Below are positions 42,962 to 52,122 of a stretch of 64,000 bases of DNA, in pieces (positions within the stretch are counted from its first letter, which is position 1; each line of letters opens with the position of its first letter). The notes under the pieces were generated by a model, which was not told the DNA's origin, searched no databases, and saw nothing but the letters and a program-made list of their open reading frames with translations. The translations under genes and the position numbers were made by a program. Source of the DNA: Phycisphaerae bacterium (GTDB taxonomy: Bacteria > Planctomycetota > Phycisphaerae > Phycisphaerales > UBA1924); assembly GCA_014192545.1 (NCBI GenBank), contig BJHL01000002.1, forward strand, positions 512,863 to 576,862, given 5' to 3'.

Positions 42962-44701
42962 GTGCGTGCAATATTTGCATTCATTCTCGTCGTTTCGGCT
43001 GGACTCACTGTCGCATCAGTTGCCGTAATGTCATCCGCTGGCGACCGAGCCGCCCGCACGCTTGAAGCTGGCGCAACGACGCACACACCCGGCTCTACCT
43101 TGCTAGCCGATACCGATCGTGCAGCACGCAGCTCGCTTCAAGGCTCTCTGCAAGTTGCCATCAACAACACCGATGAAGTGCGCGGAGCTGCATATGGAGC
43201 TCTCGAAAGCTTCGCTGGTCAACGCACCACGTTCGAAGCACGAGCCTCGCAGTTTGGCGTGACAACCGCAGACGTCGATGCCTTCACCAAGCTCGCGGGC
43301 GCGTTTTCTGAACGCTGCATGATGCTGGTCCGTACGCCCACGGATCGCGACACATACCTGGCGGCGTGCGAAGCCTTCGCATTGCTGAATGAGCATAATC
43401 GCAAGGTTCACACCGCATTCGATACGTCAACCCGCAGCACGCTCGCCGCAGCACACGGACACACCCAACTCTGGACCGGCGTGAGCATCACAGTTGGCTT
43501 GCTGGGCGCGGCGGGCATGATCGCAGGCGTTGCTGGCTTCATGCATGCATGGCGAAAGGACTCGCAGATGCATCGCGGCGAAATCGACGTATTGACTTTC
43601 GCATCTCAGGAAGCGGCGAATACGTCTCGGAATTGTACCGCAGCACTCGCGCAGCTTGCAGATCAGTTCGCACCAGCGCTCGATGGCATGGCGATTTACG
43701 CAACGCAGCTTGGTTTGCCTGACGCATCACCCGGCGAACGCACGACCGTTGCCAACGGCCTCGCCGTGCAATCGCGCGCCATGGGAAACACGCTCCTCTC
43801 GCTGCGAGATTTCATCAACGCAGATGCGGGCTTGCTCGCGTTGCAACGCGTTGCAGTGCCAACAGCACCCTGCGTTCGTGAAACTATTGACGCCCTGATG
43901 CCGCATATGCCTGAAGGAACTGGCCTGCGAATTGATGTTGACAAAAGCGTGCCGCAACGCGTCCTGTTTGATCGGGATCGGCTGCGCTTGGCAATCGCGA
44001 GCATGGTGAGCCTTGGAGCCGATGAAGCATGCGGCACAGCAACTCAAGCTGAAGCCTGGCGCATGGCTCCTACGCCTGAAGGCGAAAACCTACCGACCGC
44101 CGCATCGACAGATCAAGAGCAGCCACAGCAACAGCCGACATGGATCGGTTCACATCTGGCAATCAGCTTCGATGCATCCGCAGGGCAACTCGTTTTCACC
44201 CTTCGTACGCCCGCTCGCGACATCAACACCGAAACACTGCACAGCCGTCTCTCGCCGCTCAGCGATATCACGCTCATGAAAGATCCATCATGGCGTCGCT
44301 GGCTCGACCTGGCGATTGTCGATCGTCTGGCAACCCAGTCAGGCGGCCAGTCCTTTACATGCTCGACGATTGAATCGGCCTGCATCCTAACAACGCGAAT
44401 TCACGTGGGCGTCGCAGAAAACACCAGTACGCTGGCCGAAGCGATCACGATAGAGTTCGGCACACCCATGCCTCGCGAATTGCGCGAGCCTGCGAAGACT
44501 GCAACAGCAACACTCGAGGTATCCAGCCAACCCATCAGCCCACAAGCAGGCGATAACGCGAATGAACCCTCCGCCCAAGCGTCCGAAACCGAACAATTGG
44601 CCGCCAGCATTCCCGTCACCGACGTGAACGTGGCGCCGCCTATCGACTGCTCGGACGCCGCTGACCTCAACCAATCACCCGCTCGTCACAAGGCTGCCTG
44701 A
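42962..44701 (+). CDS. Membrane sensor-like protein with a degenerate histidine-kinase core
   Basis: 579 aa from a GTG start with AGGAG about six bases upstream. Membrane segment 1 (~3-24, AIFAFILVVSAGLTVASVAV), a ~140-residue presumed periplasmic domain, and membrane segment 2 (~170-195, GVSITVGLLGAAGMIAGVAG). A helical region follows where HisKA would lie, with no clear phospho-acceptor His motif. A domain resembling HATPase comes next: LFDRDRLRLAIASMVSLGA occupies the N-box position without the essential Asn, and SWRRWLDLAIVDRLATQSGG resembles the G2 region. The ~100-residue C-terminal tail is polar and Ala/Gln/Pro-rich. Probably not an active kinase. No response regulator is adjacent. Confidence 0.5.
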   Translation: MRAIFAFILVVSAGLTVASVAVMSSAGDRAARTLEAGATTHTPGSTLLADTDRAARSSLQGSLQVAINNTDEVRGAAYGALESFAGQRTTFEARASQFGVTTADVDAFTKLAGAFSERCMMLVRTPTDRDTYLAACEAFALLNEHNRKVHTAFDTSTRSTLAAAHGHTQLWTGVSITVGLLGAAGMIAGVAGFMHAWRKDSQMHRGEIDVLTFASQEAANTSRNCTAALAQLADQFAPALDGMAIYATQLGLPDASPGERTTVANGLAVQSRAMGNTLLSLRDFINADAGLLALQRVAVPTAPCVRETIDALMPHMPEGTGLRIDVDKSVPQRVLFDRDRLRLAIASMVSLGADEACGTATQAEAWRMAPTPEGENLPTAASTDQEQPQQQPTWIGSHLAISFDASAGQLVFTLRTPARDINTETLHSRLSPLSDITLMKDPSWRRWLDLAIVDRLATQSGGQSFTCSTIESACILTTRIHVGVAENTSTLAEAITIEFGTPMPRELREPAKTATATLEVSSQPISPQAGDNANEPSAQASETEQLAASIPVTDVNVAPPIDCSDAADLNQSPARHKAA

Positions 44702-44721
44702 GGTTTACTACTATCGCGGCG

Positions 44722-45279
44722 ATGTCTTCACCCTCGCCTGTGCCACCAGTTCAGTTACACATTTACCCCGCAAAAGTGCTTCGGCAGAAGGCCAAGCCTA
44801 TCGACAAGTTCACAGACGAACTGCGTCAGGTCATTGCACGCATGTTCGAAGTGATGGACGTCGAAGAAGGCATCGGGTTGGCCGCGCCACAAGTCGGCAT
44901 TTCCCTGCGGCTGTTCATTCTCGACGTGCCGGAGAACGCCAAACGCGGCTCGCTCGCAACGAGTATTCCGCCCAGCGCGTCGCCAGGTCGCATGGTTTTC
45001 ATCAATCCCGTGCTGCGTTTCGAAGGCCCAGTCGAACCGATGGACGAAGGCTGTCTGAGTCTGCCCGAAATCACGGGTGAAGTTCTTCGACCCCCAATCG
45101 TCCACGTCACCGCGCTTGACGAGTTTGGCAAACCGTTTACTCTGACCGCAGGCGGCTTGCTCAGCCGATGCATCCAGCACGAAACCGATCACCTCGATGG
45201 CGTCTTGATCATCGACAAGATGACACAACCGAGCCGCGTGAAGAATCGCATCGCCGTGAAAAAGCTAGAGAACGACTAG
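44722..45279 (+). CDS. def: Peptide deformylase
   Basis: Removes the formyl group from the initiator Met of nascent proteins. All three motifs are intact: GIGLAAPQVG (50-59), EGCLSLP with metal ligand Cys111, and QHETDHLDG with HETDH (153-157), which gives two His ligands and the catalytic Glu. 185 aa. A ~20-residue insertion after motif 1 (ENAKRGSLATSIPPSASPGR) is a little longer than in E. coli. The stop region overlaps the end of the convergent FAH-family gene by four bases. Confidence 0.96.
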   Translation: MSSPSPVPPVQLHIYPAKVLRQKAKPIDKFTDELRQVIARMFEVMDVEEGIGLAAPQVGISLRLFILDVPENAKRGSLATSIPPSASPGRMVFINPVLRFEGPVEPMDEGCLSLPEITGEVLRPPIVHVTALDEFGKPFTLTAGGLLSRCIQHETDHLDGVLIIDKMTQPSRVKNRIAVKKLEND

Positions 45280-45941
45280 GCATTCTCGACGCGGTTGCTG
45301 ATCTTGCCGACGCTCTCGATCTCAATCTCAACAACATCCCCGGCCTTCAGGAAAATCGGCGGATTACGCGCAAACCCAACCCCGCTAGGCGTGCCCGTGA
45401 GAATCAGCGTCCCCGATACCAAAGTGTGATCTTTGCTCAGTTCATGAATGAGCGTCGCAACACTAAAGATCATGTCGCGCGTGTTCCCATCCTGCATGGT
45501 CTGGCCGTTGACGCGCGTAACAAGACGCAGACTCTGCGGGTCACGCACCTTGCTCGCGGAAACCACCGCGCCGATCGGACAAAACGTGTCAAAACTCTTC
45601 CCGCGATAAAACTGCCCCCCGCCACCTTCCTTCTGCCACCAGCGAGCCGAAACGTCATTCGCGACGCAGTACGACTCGACACACAACAGCGCCTCGGCGA
45701 GCGATACGTCCTTCACAGGCGAGCCATCGGGCTTGCTGCCAATGATGACGCCCAACTCGCCCTCAAAATCCACCTGCGGCTTCTCCTGACACACTTTGGG
45801 AATGCGAATGACATCGCCGTCACCACAAAGGCTCGCGATGTTCTTCGAAAAAACCATGGGCCGCGTCGGGATATCCGCGCCTTGTTCTTTGGCGTGTTCC
45901 GCGTAGTTGCGACCAATGCCGAGAATTTGCGTGATGAGCAT
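45276..45941 (-). CDS. Fumarylacetoacetate hydrolase (FAH) family protein
   Basis: 221 aa, short single-domain FAH fold. Visible: ILGIGRNYAEHAKEQGADIP at the start, PMVFSKN, VDFEGELGVIIG with acidic metal ligands, YCVANDVSARWWQ, RGKSFDTFCPIGAVVS, and LILTGTPSGVGFARNPP. Members include acylpyruvases, 2-hydroxyhepta-dienedioate isomerases and oxaloacetate decarboxylases or tautomerases. The compact length and GKSFDTFCPIG block best fit the acylpyruvase/oxaloacetate group, but the substrate is not determined. Confidence 0.85.
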   Translation of the reverse strand: MLITQILGIGRNYAEHAKEQGADIPTRPMVFSKNIASLCGDGDVIRIPKVCQEKPQVDFEGELGVIIGSKPDGSPVKDVSLAEALLCVESYCVANDVSARWWQKEGGGGQFYRGKSFDTFCPIGAVVSASKVRDPQSLRLVTRVNGQTMQDGNTRDMIFSVATLIHELSKDHTLVSGTLILTGTPSGVGFARNPPIFLKAGDVVEIEIESVGKISNRVENA

Positions 45942-45960
45942 GCCGCAGGGTAGAAGTGAT

Positions 45961-47193
45961 CTACGCCGTCAGCGTCGACAACGCAATGCCAAAGTCATTG
46001 TGCAACGCCGGACCAAACAAGTCACAGTTTTCGCCCCAATCCTTCATCGATGCGATGTAGTAGCTCACATTGCTGCCCGCCAACCCAATGAAGTGATCCG
46101 CATGCAACGCGATGCAAACATCGACCAGCACTTCCTCCGCGAGTTTGCGTCCATCGTGCTGCTGAGACAGATGCAGTCCAGCACTTCCAACCGCTCGCGT
46201 CGCATCGGTGACAATCAGCCGCTCGGCGTACTTGCGTTGCATCATCGCTAGCACTGCGTTGTCATCCGTCAGCAAAAGTACCTTCGCCGCTGGATGAGAC
46301 ACCAGCATCGCATCAAGCTTGGCGATAGCCGCCAAGTGTGCATTCGCCATGGCTTCAACGCCCAACTCAACAGACTTATCAAGCCCGCGAAGGTGAACCG
46401 CAATCGTCTTCGTGCCAAAGTTCTCGCGAACAAACGCCGCCGCCTGCTCCCGAAACACCGCCCGCGGCTTGATGTGTTCTTCAGCAAGTCTGGCGATGAC
46501 CTCACGTGCAGACTTTCCAGCAAGCGCATCACTCGGCAGTACCCAGCGCCGCAACATAAACACATCCGTCATGAAATCCGAAACGCAAACAGCTTCGGCT
46601 CGCTCCATGTGACAAACCGCCGTGATCCGCGAATCAGGCCCGGCAAATCGATTCTGCACATCGGCAAACGGATCGCCATTCCACTTCCCTGGCCACGTCG
46701 GCAGCCCTGCAATCTCCGTCGGCTGCACGCTCGACAACGGCTCAAAGTAAATCTCCCACGCGTTCGCCACCGACACATCATGAAAAAGCGACGTTCGCCC
46801 CCACCACACAATCGGTGTCCGTTCCGTTAGCCGCGCAAGCAGTATGCCCGAGACAACATGATCCACGTCACTCCAAAATCCAGCCCCCCACTCACGGATC
46901 ACGAGATATCTCTGATCACTGCGAGGTTTGCTCTGCGTCGGCAGCGCCTTCAAGTTCTTCACCGCTGGCTTGAAGTACGCATCAATCGCAATCGCTCGCT
47001 CAAACGCCTGCCTCGCGACTGCAAATTGCTCCACACGAGCCGCAATGCGTCCAAACGCATTCCAAGCCGCCGGGCTGCGTTCATCCGCGGCAATCGCAAG
47101 CTGCGTGCCCAATTCAGCAAGTGCCAGCCGCCCCTGTAAAAGGGCCTGTTCGCTGAGTGCCAGATACTGCGCAAGCTCGGAGGCTGAAGGCAT
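45961..47193 (-). CDS. TPR-fused fucosyltransferase-like (NodZ/FUT8-type) glycosyltransferase
   Basis: 410 aa, no signal peptide. N-terminal TPR pair (~1-80: LQGRLALAELGTQLAIAADE, FAVARQAFERAIAIDAYFKP). The C-terminal half carries the NodZ/FUT8 pattern: IAVHLRGLDKSVE (267-276; family HVRRTDK), LLLTDD (306-311), Asp330 then GSAGLHLSQ, and ADHFIGLAGSNVSYYIASM (365-383). These are the GDP-fucose-binding blocks of the GT23-like fold. It might decorate an envelope glycan, but no other glycan genes surround it. The assignment is from motif pattern only. Start MPSASELAQY at 47193. Divergent from pyruvate kinase, sharing 69 bases. Confidence 0.6.
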   Translation of the reverse strand: MPSASELAQYLALSEQALLQGRLALAELGTQLAIAADERSPAAWNAFGRIAARVEQFAVARQAFERAIAIDAYFKPAVKNLKALPTQSKPRSDQRYLVIREWGAGFWSDVDHVVSGILLARLTERTPIVWWGRTSLFHDVSVANAWEIYFEPLSSVQPTEIAGLPTWPGKWNGDPFADVQNRFAGPDSRITAVCHMERAEAVCVSDFMTDVFMLRRWVLPSDALAGKSAREVIARLAEEHIKPRAVFREQAAAFVRENFGTKTIAVHLRGLDKSVELGVEAMANAHLAAIAKLDAMLVSHPAAKVLLLTDDNAVLAMMQRKYAERLIVTDATRAVGSAGLHLSQQHDGRKLAEEVLVDVCIALHADHFIGLAGSNVSYYIASMKDWGENCDLFGPALHNDFGIALSTLTA

Positions 47194-47262
47194 ACAGAAT
47201 GTTAACCTGGAACACGACGTTCGGTAGCGGACAGGGTGCGAAACGACCGATATCGTCCATGC

Positions 47263-48867
47263 ATGGAACAGCTTTCTCCACTCAATGATTCCGGCGTCAC
47301 TGACGTTGCCGCCCCCAATACGCTCGCGTCCATCGTCGCCACCATCGGCCCCGCAAGCGACAGCCCCGAAAACGTGCGCAAACTCATCGAAGCCGGCGTC
47401 GCCGTCTTCCGCTTCAATTTCTCGCACGGTGACTTCGCAGGCCACGCCAAGCGCCTCGCCACCGTTCGAAAAGTCAGTAAAGACATGGGCGTGCAGATCG
47501 CATGCCTGGGCGACTTGCAAGGCCCCAAGATTCGTGTCGGCAAGATTCCCGCAACCATCGGCGAGCCCAGCCCCAGTGGCGGCGGTCTAGTCGAAGTCGT
47601 CGCTGGCGAAGACATCGTCTTCAAGGCAGGCATTACCGACGCGTTCTATCGCGAGGTAGACAAAAGTAAAGACGCCGATGGCCGCGAACTCGTGCTGCCG
47701 CTCGCCTATCAGCAACTCGTCTACGAAGTCGAACCCGGTCACAAGGTACTCATCAACGATGGCGCAATTCGCCTGCTCGCGGTCGAGCGAGATCGCGAGA
47801 AGGGCGAACTGCGTTGCCGCGTGCGGGTAGGCGGCAGAATCAGCAGCAACAAAGGCATCAACGTACCACAAAGCGAACTCTCCGCACCAGCAATCACCGA
47901 CCGCGATATGGAATGCATCGCGTGGGCCGTCGCGAACGAAATGGATTGGCTCGCCCTCAGCTTCGTGCGTCGCGTCGATGAAGTCATCGAGCTCAAGCAA
48001 CGCATCGCCGCGATGAATCATCCGACCACCGGCGAACCCGCTTGGATTCCGATTGTCTCCAAGATCGAAATGCCCCAAGCCGTCAAGAACCTCGAAGCAA
48101 TCATCGAAGCCAGCGACGCTGCCATGGTCGCACGAGGCGATCTGGGTGTTGAGATGGACATCGCCAAAGTGCCGGTCGTGCAAAAGCAAATCGTCGAGGT
48201 CTGCCGCCGCCGTGGCAAGCCGTGCATCGTCGCAACGCAAATGCTCGAAACGATGATCGAGAACGCCGTGCCCACGCGTGCCGAAGCCAGCGACGTCGCG
48301 AACGCGATTTTCGACGGCGCCGACGCGGTGATGCTGAGCGCCGAAACTGCTACCGGCAAGCACCCCGTGCTCGTCGTCGAAACCATGGCCCGCATCGTTG
48401 CCGAAGCCGAGAACCGCATGCGCGAGAAGGAATGCAACTTCACCGCGCCATCGCAATACGCCGACGCCCATCGCTCAACCGCCGTACTCGCACAAGGCGC
48501 ATGGCTCGTCACGCGTGAGATGAACGCCGCCGCCGTCGTCTGCTGGAGCCAAGGAGGCGGCACCGCTCGTTACCTGAGCAAAAACAGCTTCCACGTGCCC
48601 ATCGTCGCATACACCAGCGACGAAGCCACCGCTCGCCGCATGAGTCTCTATCGCTGCGTTCTGCCCGTGTGCTGCAAGCCGCCCGGCAGAGGCACGCTGA
48701 GCGATTGGAACGTCGCCCTCGACGACTACCTGCGCAGCCGCAACATCGCCAAGCGAGGCGACATGGTGGTGCTGGTCGCGGGCCGCCCGCTGGGCCACGC
48801 CCGATCAAGCAACACGCTCGCACTCTACCGCGTGGGCGAGCCAACCACTGGCTACATAGGCCACTAA
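47263..48867 (+). CDS. pyk: Pyruvate kinase
   Basis: Transfers phosphate from phosphoenolpyruvate to ADP, the last glycolytic step. Motifs: IVATIGPASDSPENVRKLIE, VFRFNFSHGDFAGH, DLQGPKIRVGKI, and the signature block IPIVSKIEMPQAVKNLEAII + AMVARGDLGVEM with the catalytic Lys and metal Glu/Asp. KPCIVATQMLETMIENAVPT and GADAVMLSAETATGKHP follow. The C-terminal allosteric-type domain is complete. 534 aa, slightly long because of a loop near ~85-100 (PSPSGGGLVEV). Start MEQLSPLNDS at 47263. It ends 17 bases from the end of the convergent LptC-like gene. Confidence 0.95.
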   Translation: MEQLSPLNDSGVTDVAAPNTLASIVATIGPASDSPENVRKLIEAGVAVFRFNFSHGDFAGHAKRLATVRKVSKDMGVQIACLGDLQGPKIRVGKIPATIGEPSPSGGGLVEVVAGEDIVFKAGITDAFYREVDKSKDADGRELVLPLAYQQLVYEVEPGHKVLINDGAIRLLAVERDREKGELRCRVRVGGRISSNKGINVPQSELSAPAITDRDMECIAWAVANEMDWLALSFVRRVDEVIELKQRIAAMNHPTTGEPAWIPIVSKIEMPQAVKNLEAIIEASDAAMVARGDLGVEMDIAKVPVVQKQIVEVCRRRGKPCIVATQMLETMIENAVPTRAEASDVANAIFDGADAVMLSAETATGKHPVLVVETMARIVAEAENRMREKECNFTAPSQYADAHRSTAVLAQGAWLVTREMNAAAVVCWSQGGGTARYLSKNSFHVPIVAYTSDEATARRMSLYRCVLPVCCKPPGRGTLSDWNVALDDYLRSRNIAKRGDMVVLVAGRPLGHARSSNTLALYRVGEPTTGYIGH

Positions 48868-48884
48868 ACGCTCATCTCCGCACA

Positions 48885-51800
48885 CTACCGCGGAACCACT
48901 GTCGGCGCAGGCTCGACCACCTCAACACGGTTGCGCTTCAAATCCCATCGCACCTGCTTCGCACTCAGCGGCGGATCACTCGCCGTGCCCGCAACATCAA
49001 CCAGCACACTACCCGCCGCCTGCGCATCAAAGATGCTATTCGCAGGATCGTACGAAAGCGTCGCAGCCGTCAACTCGCGACCTTGGCTGCGTGCCCACAC
49101 GCCGCCACTCGCTGTCACGCTCCGCACCTGCGCACTCGCGACTTCGGCTCGCCCCTGCATTTGCTCAAACACCGCACGCAGCGTCTGCGTTTCCAGTTCC
49201 GTCGGCTGCTCCGCTTCGCTCGCGCGATAAATCATCCGCACATTGTCATGCATCGTCGCAACACCGATCGCTTGCTCAAAGTCCGCATAGCCGCGCCACG
49301 CAAATATCGATTGCCCGCCGTTCACATTTGTCGCGCTGAACGTCTCGCGGTTCCCGGCATTCACATTCGCCGCTTCGCTCGTCACCAATTGCCCAGCCCC
49401 ACTCGCACGAACCATTTGCTGCGGTACATCCGCACGAATCGTCGGACTACTCAGCGAAATCATCCTCGTTCGAACCGTCGAGTCACTCGCATCAAACCGC
49501 TCACTGCGAACTTTCGCGGGCGTGCCTGTTGCGAGAATCCACAGCACATTACGGTCTCCTCCAGGCGACACAAACGAACCGGCAACGCCGCTCCTCGCCA
49601 ACGCATCCGCAGGCCGTGCATCACCATCACCACTCCGCTGCTCTCGCTCAGCCAACAACATTTCAATCGTCGCCGCGCTGGTCGTATCGCGCGAAGTCGG
49701 CCCCTGCAACATCTCCACATTCGCATCACCCGCTAGCTTCGCAAGTCCGCTGACATCATTGAACGCGAAACTCTCACGCCACGAAGCTCGCACATCGCGC
49801 TTCGCCGCTCCATCACCTGCATTCTCAATTGATCGAAGTTCGCCCACGCCTGTCGCAAGAATCGACTTCGCAACCCCATCAAGATCAATCACCGGCGCCG
49901 CAAGCTCACTCTGCGACTGCGTCAACCTCGCAGGTGTGCCCGTCAGCTTCGCACGCTGTTCAAGCGGCCGCGCGAGCAATTCCGACGCCGCTGCCACAAT
50001 CCCATCAGCCGTCGTCACTTTCACGCCGCCGCTCGCGTCAAGCTGGCGAGTCTCAACCTTCCCCGCATCATTTCTCACAAGTTCCACCGTCGCAGACTGC
50101 GACTCAAGCGTCGCACCACTCGACGTGCCCCGCACATCACCCTGCGCCACAACCTGCGTGGGCGTAATGTCCTTCGCGAACGCATCAAACGAAATCGCAA
50201 TCGTCGATGCCTCCACCGCATCCGCCACATCGTCTTTCGCAACGTCCTCTTTCGCCACACCACTCGCGAGCTTCGCCTTGCCCACAAGTCGAAGCATTTG
50301 CAGCGGACTCGCATCCCCCGCAATCTCACCCACTTTCGCAAAACTCGCCGACACACTGTCCGCACTCAACATCCCCTGCTCCAACTCGCCCCGCACATTG
50401 CCAAGCATGTTCGCCGCCAGCAACCTTCCACGCGGCAGCCCTGTCGGCTCATCCGGCGGAACCAGATCAAACTGTGCTTCATCACTCCACGCAAGCCGCG
50501 CCTGCCTCACACCCGCTTTGCTCTGCTCAATCGAGCCTTCGCTCAACACCCTCGCAACGCCGCGAGACAAACTCGCCTCAATCCGATGTCCACTGACCGC
50601 AACATTCTCTTCGCCGCGTTCCGCAACCAGTTGTGCCATCGCCGGCGCCGGACTGTTGAGCGACACCGTCCGCCGCGTTGCTGCATACTCAAGCTCGCGC
50701 CCGGTCACACGCACGCCCTGCTTCGCGGCGGACAGCGTCGCATCCGCATCGCCCTCAGCCAGCACACGCATCAACAAATCATCACGCTCGAGTTGAGGCG
50801 GAGCATCCGCAACGCGCCGAACATCAAGCGGCCCAGTAAACTGCAGCTCAATCGAAGTCGCTGTCGGCTCTCGTTCCACAGCAGCAACGCTCGAACTTCG
50901 CGGCGACTCAGTTGCTAACGCTGAACTTCGCACAACTGCGTCAGCAGCCGACTTCTCCCCAGCCACCACATCACCACTCGCCGCTTCACCGCCAGCACCC
51001 CGCTTCACACGCAACTGCGTCCGATCCGGCAACCGATTATCAACCGTCCTCGCCCATCCCTCCAACCGATCGCCCGTCACCACCTGTCCCGCTTGCCTCA
51101 GTCGCACCGCCCCCTCCATCGAAATCGCGTACATCGTCTGATCCGCAAGATCCAGCGACGTCACAAGTGGTTCAACTGCATTCTCCACCTTCGCAGTCTC
51201 TCCCAACAACCGTGCTCCAACCTCTCCGCCAACCGCTTTCTCGCTAGCACCCGCACCATCCTGAGCAACCGATCGCGAACCCACATCCGTCTCTTGCGAT
51301 GCATCACTCACCGCACGTCGCGGCACCGTTGCAGCCTGCGCGGCCGGATCATAAATCGCCCGCTCCGTCTTCGCGACGTACAAGCTCTCCAGCCGCTTGG
51401 TCATCGCATCAAACTGCACAATCACGCCCCGCCCATCAAACGTCAACACATCCGACGCAATCGCCACTGCATCTGGCATGTCCAGTTGTCCCAGCGTCCA
51501 ATCAATCGTCAGCCTGGGCGTACGCAGCGTCGCAACCGGCTGCGCATCCGCACCGGGACGTTTCCCATCCGTAGTCCTACCAAACATCCGCACCCGCACA
51601 TCACCCTCAAGGCTGCCACGATCAGGCGAACTGCTGCGCGCACCCGCCGGCATCACAATCGTCCCCTCCGCCGCCATCACTTGCACGCTGCGACCATCAT
51701 CAAGAAAAATCCAACCGATAGGCTGCGTAAGGTCATATCGCCCATCAGGCTGAGGCGTGCTGCGTGTTGCCGTAATCTCGCCGCCCAGTCGCGTCGGGTC

Positions 51801-52121
51801 CGAACGATCAACAAACTGAATGAAAAACTGGTCACCGCTACCCAGCGTGGGCGCATCGCCCGTCGGCATTTCCCGCACATCAGGCACGCTCGGCGCCGCG
51901 GGTGATACCACGGCGCTCCGCTTCGTCGGCGAGCGCAACACAAGCGTCGCAACAATCGCAATCGAAGCAATAGCGGTTCCCGCCGCCAGCGCAAGTCCCA
52001 CTTGCCGCGTGGTAAACCCTCGCCGCATGTTCACACGACTCATCTCGCCACTGCTCCGAAACTGATTCGCTGCTTTCTTCACGTTCGTCACGCCGCCGCT
52101 TTCTGCGATTCGTTTTCGCAT
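48885..52121 (-). CDS. Giant LptC/LptA (OstA)-like LPS transport protein
   Basis: 1078 aa. A basic N-terminus and one membrane anchor at ~38-62 (RQVGLALAAGTAIASIAIVA). The periplasmic part begins with an LptC-like strand pattern (SLEGDVRVRMFG, ATLRTPRLTIDWTLGQLDMP, FDGRGVIVQFDAMTKRLESL). It continues as a long series of beta-strand repeats alternating with Ala/Asp-rich linkers and closes AKQVRWDLKRNRVEVVEP, the LptA/OstA style. E. coli LptC and LptA are ~190 aa each, so this looks like both fused and greatly extended, possibly spanning the periplasm alone. Start one base after the kdsD stop, so translation is coupled. kdsD-lptC-lptA is the enterobacterial order. Homology is inferred from pattern and context. 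Confidence 0.65.
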   Translation of the reverse strand: MRKRIAESGGVTNVKKAANQFRSSGEMSRVNMRRGFTTRQVGLALAAGTAIASIAIVATLVLRSPTKRSAVVSPAAPSVPDVREMPTGDAPTLGSGDQFFIQFVDRSDPTRLGGEITATRSTPQPDGRYDLTQPIGWIFLDDGRSVQVMAAEGTIVMPAGARSSSPDRGSLEGDVRVRMFGRTTDGKRPGADAQPVATLRTPRLTIDWTLGQLDMPDAVAIASDVLTFDGRGVIVQFDAMTKRLESLYVAKTERAIYDPAAQAATVPRRAVSDASQETDVGSRSVAQDGAGASEKAVGGEVGARLLGETAKVENAVEPLVTSLDLADQTMYAISMEGAVRLRQAGQVVTGDRLEGWARTVDNRLPDRTQLRVKRGAGGEAASGDVVAGEKSAADAVVRSSALATESPRSSSVAAVEREPTATSIELQFTGPLDVRRVADAPPQLERDDLLMRVLAEGDADATLSAAKQGVRVTGRELEYAATRRTVSLNSPAPAMAQLVAERGEENVAVSGHRIEASLSRGVARVLSEGSIEQSKAGVRQARLAWSDEAQFDLVPPDEPTGLPRGRLLAANMLGNVRGELEQGMLSADSVSASFAKVGEIAGDASPLQMLRLVGKAKLASGVAKEDVAKDDVADAVEASTIAISFDAFAKDITPTQVVAQGDVRGTSSGATLESQSATVELVRNDAGKVETRQLDASGGVKVTTADGIVAAASELLARPLEQRAKLTGTPARLTQSQSELAAPVIDLDGVAKSILATGVGELRSIENAGDGAAKRDVRASWRESFAFNDVSGLAKLAGDANVEMLQGPTSRDTTSAATIEMLLAEREQRSGDGDARPADALARSGVAGSFVSPGGDRNVLWILATGTPAKVRSERFDASDSTVRTRMISLSSPTIRADVPQQMVRASGAGQLVTSEAANVNAGNRETFSATNVNGGQSIFAWRGYADFEQAIGVATMHDNVRMIYRASEAEQPTELETQTLRAVFEQMQGRAEVASAQVRSVTASGGVWARSQGRELTAATLSYDPANSIFDAQAAGSVLVDVAGTASDPPLSAKQVRWDLKRNRVEVVEPAPTVVPR

Positions 52122-52122
52122 C

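Noticed and set aside
49522-50796. A 424-codon plus-strand open frame and several smaller ones opposite the giant LptC-like gene
   Set aside because: Ser/Ala/Pro-dominated composition typical of a shadow frame; the minus-strand protein has a membrane anchor, a coupled start and sensible strand pattern.
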